Shown in pieces: positions 3,863 to 7,831 of a stretch of 7,831 bases of DNA. A program made the translations under genes and the position numbers. The stretch lies in assembly GCA_029934675.1 (NCBI GenBank), contig JAOZLT010000030.1:1-7831 (forward strand), in the 5' to 3' direction. The notes below the pieces were generated by a model, which made no database searches, was not told the origin of the DNA, and saw only the letters and a program-made list of their open reading frames with translations. The stretch comes from Candidatus Altimarinota bacterium. Lineage in GTDB: Bacteria > Patescibacteriota > Gracilibacteria > UM-FILTER-43-11. Numbering within the stretch: position 1 is the first letter of the stretch; each line of letters starts with the position of its first letter.

Positions 3863-6748
3863 ATGGAAAGAAATAAGGGACAATACGTTGTTGATGAAGA
3901 AGATTTGGATCTTTTTGTTCGGTCAAAGTTTATATCTATTGGCTGGAGATTTTTATTTTATTTTTTCTTTATTTCCATATTGCCAGTTTTTATAATTGGC
4001 TATTCAATGATTCAGAAAAACGAATTTGTAGTGAAAAATGAGATTAAACATAAATTAGAATCAGTTGCTACTCTTAAAACTTCAGAATTGAGCTTTTGGA
4101 TGAATGAAAATAAATATCATTTTCAGACAGTTCTTAATGGGAGGCAAGATTTAATTGGTTTGATAAGTCAGATGATGGAGGAAAAGACAAATGCTGGAAG
4201 GGGAAATGTAAGAATTGCCTTAACGTATTTATTAGAACAATCAGCACAATTTTCAGAATTCTTCTTAATAGACCCGGAATCAGGAAAGGTTGTAGTTTCA
4301 ACTAACAGTATTACTGAGGGTCAAAATAATCTTGATAGTAATTATTTCAAGGAAGGTAAAGAAGATTTTTTTGTGGGGAGTATTTATTATTCAACACTTT
4401 TGGATGATGATGTTTTAATAATGAGTATGCCAGTTAAGGATAGCGATGGTAGACTTTTAAGTGTTTTTGTTGGACGGGTTGATTTGGAGGTTTTATATAA
4501 TTTTTTGTCTGAAAAAACAGGATTGGGAAAGACGGGTGAACCATATATGGTTAGCAGATTTTACAAAAGTATTCTAGCTAAGGGGTATAGTGCAGAGCCT
4601 ATTATAAAAGATTTAGGTGGAGCTGAAAAAATGATTATTAATATTGAGGAAAAGAATGTTTATACGGAAGGTGTTGTAAGAGCATTAAATGGCGAAAGTG
4701 GAACAGCAATTTATAAGAATTATAATAACCAAGATGTTATTGGTTATTATCAGAATTTTCCGGAATTTGGATTAGTTTTTTTGGTAGAGCAATCAGTTGA
4801 TGAAGCTTTTTCTTCAATTACTAATATGAGGGATGTGTTGATTTTGATTTTATTTATTGTTATTTTGGTTGATGCAGTTTTGGCATTTATTGTAGGGCGT
4901 AGTTTAGCTAAGCCTTTAAAAGAATTGGCTGAAAAAGCTAAGCGTGTTCAGGATGGGGATTTTGGAGTAGTTACTGAGGTATCTAGTGATGATGAATTCG
5001 GAATATTATCACATGCGCTTGATAAAATGGCAGAATCTTTAATTCTTTCGCTTGATGAGACAAAAAATATTATTAACACTATGCCGAGTGCATTGTTTAT
5101 TTTAGATGTGGATGGAAATATACAATCATCAAATAAATCTGCTTTTGAACTTACAGAATATGATGAATTCAAATTAATTGGTAAGCCGTTTTCAGAATTA
5201 ATACGATATAATGAAGGAGAAGATGAACAATCGTCATTTAATTTAGATGTGATTTTAAAGCTTGGAATTTTGATGAATGAACAGGCTTTATGTTTTACTA
5301 ATGGGCATCAAACAATCCCAATAAGTCTTTCAGGGACAGTATTAAAAAGTAAAAAGGGTGGTAAAAATATAGGTTTTATAATAATAATTCAGGATTTAAG
5401 ACAAATTAAGGAATATGCAAAACAGAGAGTACAGGAGATAGCGCCCATTTTACATAAAATTTCTTTGGGTGATTTTTCTCAAAAATTTGATATTCCATCA
5501 ACGAAAGATGAATTTACTGAGCTTATTATTTCTTTAGATTTGATGTCAGATAACTTAAGTGAATTAATTGAGGAAAATAAAAAAAAGACCAATCAAATTA
5601 AAAAATCTAAAGAAATTGTTGAAGAGGAAAAGGCTAAGGCGGAATCTTTACTCTCAAGCATTGGTGAAGGTCTTATTGCTTTTGATATGAAGGGCAATAT
5701 ACTTTTAATGAATCCTGCTGCTGAAAAGCTATTTAAAAAGACATTTATTGAGATACTAGGTAAAAATTATTGTAGTGTATTTTATTTTGAAGATGAGAAA
5801 GGCAATAGATTGCTTTCAGATGGGTACCCAATTGCTGATGTCATAAAGTATAAGAAACAGATGTTTATTAATATCTTTTATGTGAAAGAAGATGGTTCTA
5901 AGTTTCCACTTGCTACCACTTTTTCTCCGATTCTTTCTGAAGATAAAATATTGGGGGTTATAGTAACTTTTCGTGATATTACAAAAGAAATGGAGGTTGA
6001 TAAGGCAAAAAGTGAATTTGTATCATTAGCTTCACATCAATTACGTACGCCATTATCTGGTATTAATTGGCTTTTACAGGAAATACAACGTAAAGGTCAT
6101 TTGGATGAGCTTCAAACAGAATATCTTCATGATGCGCTTCGGTCAAATGAGCGAATGGTACATTTGGTAAGTGACTTGTTGAATGTATCTCGACTTGAAA
6201 CAGGAATAATAAATGTTGGCTCAAAAGATACTGATGTGGGTCAATTAATTTCAGATGTTGTTAGGGATGCGGAGGTGATTGCAAAGGATAATAATCAAAG
6301 GATAAAATTTGAAAGACCAGAACAGAAAGTCGTAGCGTCTTTAGATGTAGAATTGATAAGTCAGGTAGTTACAAATCTACTTTCAAATGCAATAACTTAT
6401 TCCGATAAAAATAAGACTATTACAGTGTTTTTAGAAAAAACTGATAATCATATTTTAATTAAAGTAAAAGATCAGGGTATTGGTATATCTAAAAAAGATC
6501 AGGAAAAATTATTTACAAAATTTTATCGTACCAAAGAAGCTTCCAGATATTCTACTACTGGCTCTGGTTTAGGTTTATATATTATTAGAAAGGTACTAGA
6601 AGTGTGTAAGGGTGATATTAAATGTGATTCAGATACTGGTAAGGGTACAACATTTATAATTGAATTGCCTTTAAATGGACCTATTCTTAAGGCAGATGGG
6701 GAGAAAAAATTAATAGAACAAAAATTGGCTAAAATTACTGATTCATAG
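3863..6748 (+). CDS. Membrane sensor histidine kinase: dCache-HAMP-PAS-HAMP-like-PAS-HisKA-HATPase
   Basis: The 961-residue product has a cytosolic N-tail, TM1 (about 28-49), an extracellular dCache-type sensor (about 50-322, with FFLIDPESGKVVVST and YFKEGKEDFFVGSIYYS) and TM2 (324-346). A HAMP domain (about 346-396, KPLKEL and DDEFGILSHALDKM) and PAS 1 (about 399-513) follow. A second HAMP-like segment (about 519-572, GDFSQKFDIPSTKDEF) leads into a coiled coil (570-596) and PAS 2 (about 594-710, ending RDITKEM). The HisKA H-box is SLASHQLRTPL with His725 as phosphoacceptor. The ATPase domain has an N-box with Asn842 (NLLSNAITYSD), G1 DQGIGIS (870-876), F-box KLFTKFYRT and G2 TTGSGLGLYI (898-907), so all catalytic boxes are intact. 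It lacks its own receiver. The gene for a small membrane protein ends 14 bases upstream, and receiver genes follow, which are likely phosphorylation partners. No Shine-Dalgarno motif is present. Confidence 0.95.
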   Translation: MERNKGQYVVDEEDLDLFVRSKFISIGWRFLFYFFFISILPVFIIGYSMIQKNEFVVKNEIKHKLESVATLKTSELSFWMNENKYHFQTVLNGRQDLIGLISQMMEEKTNAGRGNVRIALTYLLEQSAQFSEFFLIDPESGKVVVSTNSITEGQNNLDSNYFKEGKEDFFVGSIYYSTLLDDDVLIMSMPVKDSDGRLLSVFVGRVDLEVLYNFLSEKTGLGKTGEPYMVSRFYKSILAKGYSAEPIIKDLGGAEKMIINIEEKNVYTEGVVRALNGESGTAIYKNYNNQDVIGYYQNFPEFGLVFLVEQSVDEAFSSITNMRDVLILILFIVILVDAVLAFIVGRSLAKPLKELAEKAKRVQDGDFGVVTEVSSDDEFGILSHALDKMAESLILSLDETKNIINTMPSALFILDVDGNIQSSNKSAFELTEYDEFKLIGKPFSELIRYNEGEDEQSSFNLDVILKLGILMNEQALCFTNGHQTIPISLSGTVLKSKKGGKNIGFIIIIQDLRQIKEYAKQRVQEIAPILHKISLGDFSQKFDIPSTKDEFTELIISLDLMSDNLSELIEENKKKTNQIKKSKEIVEEEKAKAESLLSSIGEGLIAFDMKGNILLMNPAAEKLFKKTFIEILGKNYCSVFYFEDEKGNRLLSDGYPIADVIKYKKQMFINIFYVKEDGSKFPLATTFSPILSEDKILGVIVTFRDITKEMEVDKAKSEFVSLASHQLRTPLSGINWLLQEIQRKGHLDELQTEYLHDALRSNERMVHLVSDLLNVSRLETGIINVGSKDTDVGQLISDVVRDAEVIAKDNNQRIKFERPEQKVVASLDVELISQVVTNLLSNAITYSDKNKTITVFLEKTDNHILIKVKDQGIGISKKDQEKLFTKFYRTKEASRYSTTGSGLGLYIIRKVLEVCKGDIKCDSDTGKGTTFIIELPLNGPILKADGEKKLIEQKLAKITDS

Positions 6749-6836
6749 TACGCTTATTTAGTTGTTTAGCTCGGATTTAAGCAAATACAAGTTGATAATC
6801 TAAATAGTTAATAATTACATTGCTAATAAAATAAAT

Positions 6837-7211
6837 ATGTCAGAACAAAAAATAAAAATATTAATTGCGGAAGATGATCCATTTTTGAGCAAAATAATGG
6901 GGAATCGTTTAAGGGAGGAAGGATATTTTATAGAGATTGCTGTAGATGGACAAGAAACTCTGGAAAAAATAGAAAGCAATGGTTATACATTGGTAATGCT
7001 TGACTTAGTTATGCCAGTAAAGACCGGTTTTGAAGTTTTGCAAGAAGTAAAGGAAAAGGGAAATAAGATACCTATTTTGGTATTTACTAACCTTGCACAA
7101 GAAGATGATAGGAGGGAGGTTATAGAATTGGGTGCGAAAGGATATTATGTAAAGTCGGATATTGCTATGGATGAGTTGGTTGCGACGGTAAAGAATTTTG
7201 TTGGTACTTAA
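6837..7211 (+). CDS. Receiver-only response regulator 1
   Basis: The 124-residue product is a single CheY-like receiver with no output domain. The acidic cluster is E12-D13-D14 (LIAEDDPF) and the phosphoacceptor is Asp56 in MLDLVMP. The switch Thr84 is in VFTNL and the conserved Lys106 is in YYVKSD, so the phosphorylation machinery is complete. The gene begins 88 bases after the sensor kinase on the same strand, which makes that kinase the likely phosphodonor. The 88-base spacer has a weak inverted repeat (TATTTAG 6755-6761, CTAAATA 6800-6806) and no firm promoter or terminator. The start lacks a Shine-Dalgarno motif. Standalone receivers act by binding a partner protein or by relaying phosphate; which applies here cannot be seen. 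Confidence 0.94.
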   Translation: MSEQKIKILIAEDDPFLSKIMGNRLREEGYFIEIAVDGQETLEKIESNGYTLVMLDLVMPVKTGFEVLQEVKEKGNKIPILVFTNLAQEDDRREVIELGAKGYYVKSDIAMDELVATVKNFVGT

Positions 7212-7314
7212 TAAAAGGGCTATGCCAGAATAGTATGGGACATCGGTCTCATTAAAGGTATTTTTGTCTATAAAAACAATATTTTGATTTTTTTTATAAA
7301 TGTTTTGAGATGTT

Positions 7315-7323
7315 TGATATAAG
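7315..7323 (+). promoter_or_regulatory. Candidate extended -10 promoter before regulator 2
   Basis: TGA followed by TATAAG gives an extended -10 element (TGN-TATAAG) with no good -35 box at normal spacing. Initiation near 7330 would leave a leader of about 43 bases carrying AAAGGAG. A separate promoter would fit the 161-base gap between regulators 1 and 2. The same gap has an A/T hairpin (TATAAAAA 7269-7276 with TTTTTATA 7291-7298). AT-rich context makes this call weak. Confidence 0.35.
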
Positions 7324-7346
7324 AAAAGTGAAAAAATAAAATATCT

Positions 7347-7353
7347 AAAGGAG
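7347..7353 (+). promoter_or_regulatory. Shine-Dalgarno-like AAAGGAG, oddly spaced
   Basis: AAAGGAG is the only clear Shine-Dalgarno match ahead of a gene in the window. It ends 19 bases before the regulator 2 ATG at 7373, too far for normal use. An in-frame TGA at 7364-7366 rules out an earlier start other than ATT at 7370. TTG at 7363 is spaced nine bases from the motif but opens a different frame of 15 codons plus a stop (7363-7410) that overlaps the regulator start. Confidence 0.5.
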
Positions 7354-7372
7354 TTTAAATAATTGATTTATT

Positions 7373-7750
7373 ATGGAGAAAAAAGCACAGAAAATTTTAT
7401 TGGCAGATGACGATGTTCAGTTTTTAGATACAGGAAAATCTGCTTTGCTTGAAGCTGGTTTTGAAGTTGATGTGGCTGTTGATGGTTTTGATGTTGCGGA
7501 AAAATTAAATAGAAATAAGTATAATCTTATTTTGCTTGATTTGGTTATGCCTGGGAAAAATGGAGAAGATATATTACGGGATATGAGAGACGCTGGTAAT
7601 ACAACACCTGTTGTTGTATTAACATCTTTGTTTGATAATGAAGAAAAGCAAAGATGTTTATCTTTAGGCGCAAGTCTTTATTTTGATAAATCTGAGCCTG
7701 ATTTTGAAAGTTTAATTGAAAAAGTTGAAAATGTTTTAAATAATAATTAA
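7373..7750 (+). CDS. Receiver-only response regulator 2
   Basis: The 125-residue product is a second CheY-like receiver, a paralogue of regulator 1 with key residues at the same positions. It has the acidic cluster D12-D13-D14 (LLADDDVQF), phosphoacceptor Asp56 in LLDLVMP, Thr84 in VLTSL and Lys106 in YFDKSE. The protein ends in ENVLNNN with no output domain. The ATG at 7373 is chosen because a stop at 7364 closes the frame upstream. An AAAGGAG motif lies 19 bases before it. A 161-base spacer separates it from regulator 1, while the next regulator starts six bases after its stop, so regulators 2 and 3 look translationally close and probably share a transcript. Loop sequences after Thr84 differ from regulator 1, which suggests different partners. 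Confidence 0.94.
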   Translation: MEKKAQKILLADDDVQFLDTGKSALLEAGFEVDVAVDGFDVAEKLNRNKYNLILLDLVMPGKNGEDILRDMRDAGNTTPVVVLTSLFDNEEKQRCLSLGASLYFDKSEPDFESLIEKVENVLNNN

Positions 7751-7756
7751 TATTTA

Positions 7757-7831
7757 ATGTCCGATGTAAATAAGAAAATATTGGTTGTCGAAGATGAGCC
7801 ATTGTTGATGAAGGCAGAAATTTTTGACTTG
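7757..7831 (+). CDS. Response regulator 3, 3' truncated by the window
   Basis: The ATG at 7757 opens a frame that stays open to the last base, giving 25 residues: MSDVNKKILVVEDEPLLMKA then EIFDL. The beta-1 strand and acidic pair of a receiver domain (KILVVEDEP, Glu12-Asp13) are plain. It follows regulator 2 by six bases, so it is the third consecutive regulator after the kinase. The phosphoacceptor region and any output domain lie beyond the window, so whether it is receiver-only is unknown. No Shine-Dalgarno motif precedes it. Confidence 0.85.
   Translation, partial: MSDVNKKILVVEDEPLLMKAEIFDL

Noticed and set aside
3638..3883. Minus-strand frame of 81 codons
   Set aside because: It is antisense to the membrane-protein gene, AT-rich and low in complexity; the + strand frame has a clear signal peptide and helices.
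7212..7372. Riboswitch, tRNA or small gene in the 161-base spacer
   Set aside because: I see an A/T hairpin and a possible -10 element, but no cloverleaf, no conserved riboswitch core and no reading frame.
7545..7802. Minus-strand frame of 85 codons
   Set aside because: It is antisense to regulators 2 and 3, whose receiver motifs are unambiguous on the + strand.

Overview
This AT-rich window reads as the genome of a small-genome bacterium. My best guess is a Candidate Phyla Radiation (Patescibacteria) lineage. That placement is an inference from several traits taken together: AT-rich coding sequence, start codons almost without Shine-Dalgarno motifs, an S-layer-homology (SLH) protein with a Gram-positive-type signal peptide, kinases with an HQLRTP H-box, and spacers built from short degenerate repeated words. 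TGA is used as a stop after a complete reading frame (3302-3304), so nothing suggests the recoded TGA of Gracilibacteria/Absconditabacteria.

Layout, all on the + strand. Positions 1-930 hold the ribosomal pair rpsL (S12, 5' end cut by the window) and rpsG (S7), separated by a 113-base repeat-rich spacer. fusA and tuf, the usual str-operon followers, are absent. Positions 931-1090 hold an unusual multi-armed inverted-repeat element. Positions 1153-2187 encode a secreted protein with three SLH domains and an unrecognised helical C-terminus. Positions 2188-2344 are a degenerate repeat spacer in which one copy carries a GC-rich core and the neighbouring copy lacks it.

Positions 2345-7831 form a signal-transduction island. 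It contains an orphan two-PAS protein without a kinase domain, a small signal-peptide/three-helix membrane protein, and a 961-residue hybrid-input sensor kinase (extracellular dCache, HAMP, PAS, second HAMP-like segment, PAS, HisKA, HATPase). Three consecutive response regulators follow. Two are receiver-only; the third is truncated by the window end.

How the genes may work together (inference): the kinase senses an external ligand through dCache, with the membrane protein encoded 14 bases upstream as a candidate partner. It phosphorylates one or more of the receivers. No DNA-binding or enzymatic output domain is visible in the window, so the receivers must act by protein contact, pass phosphate onward, or connect to outputs beyond position 7831. 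The strongest candidates for something undescribed are the one-kinase/three-receiver arrangement with its membrane partner, the inverted-repeat element after rpsG, and the core-plus/core-minus repeat.
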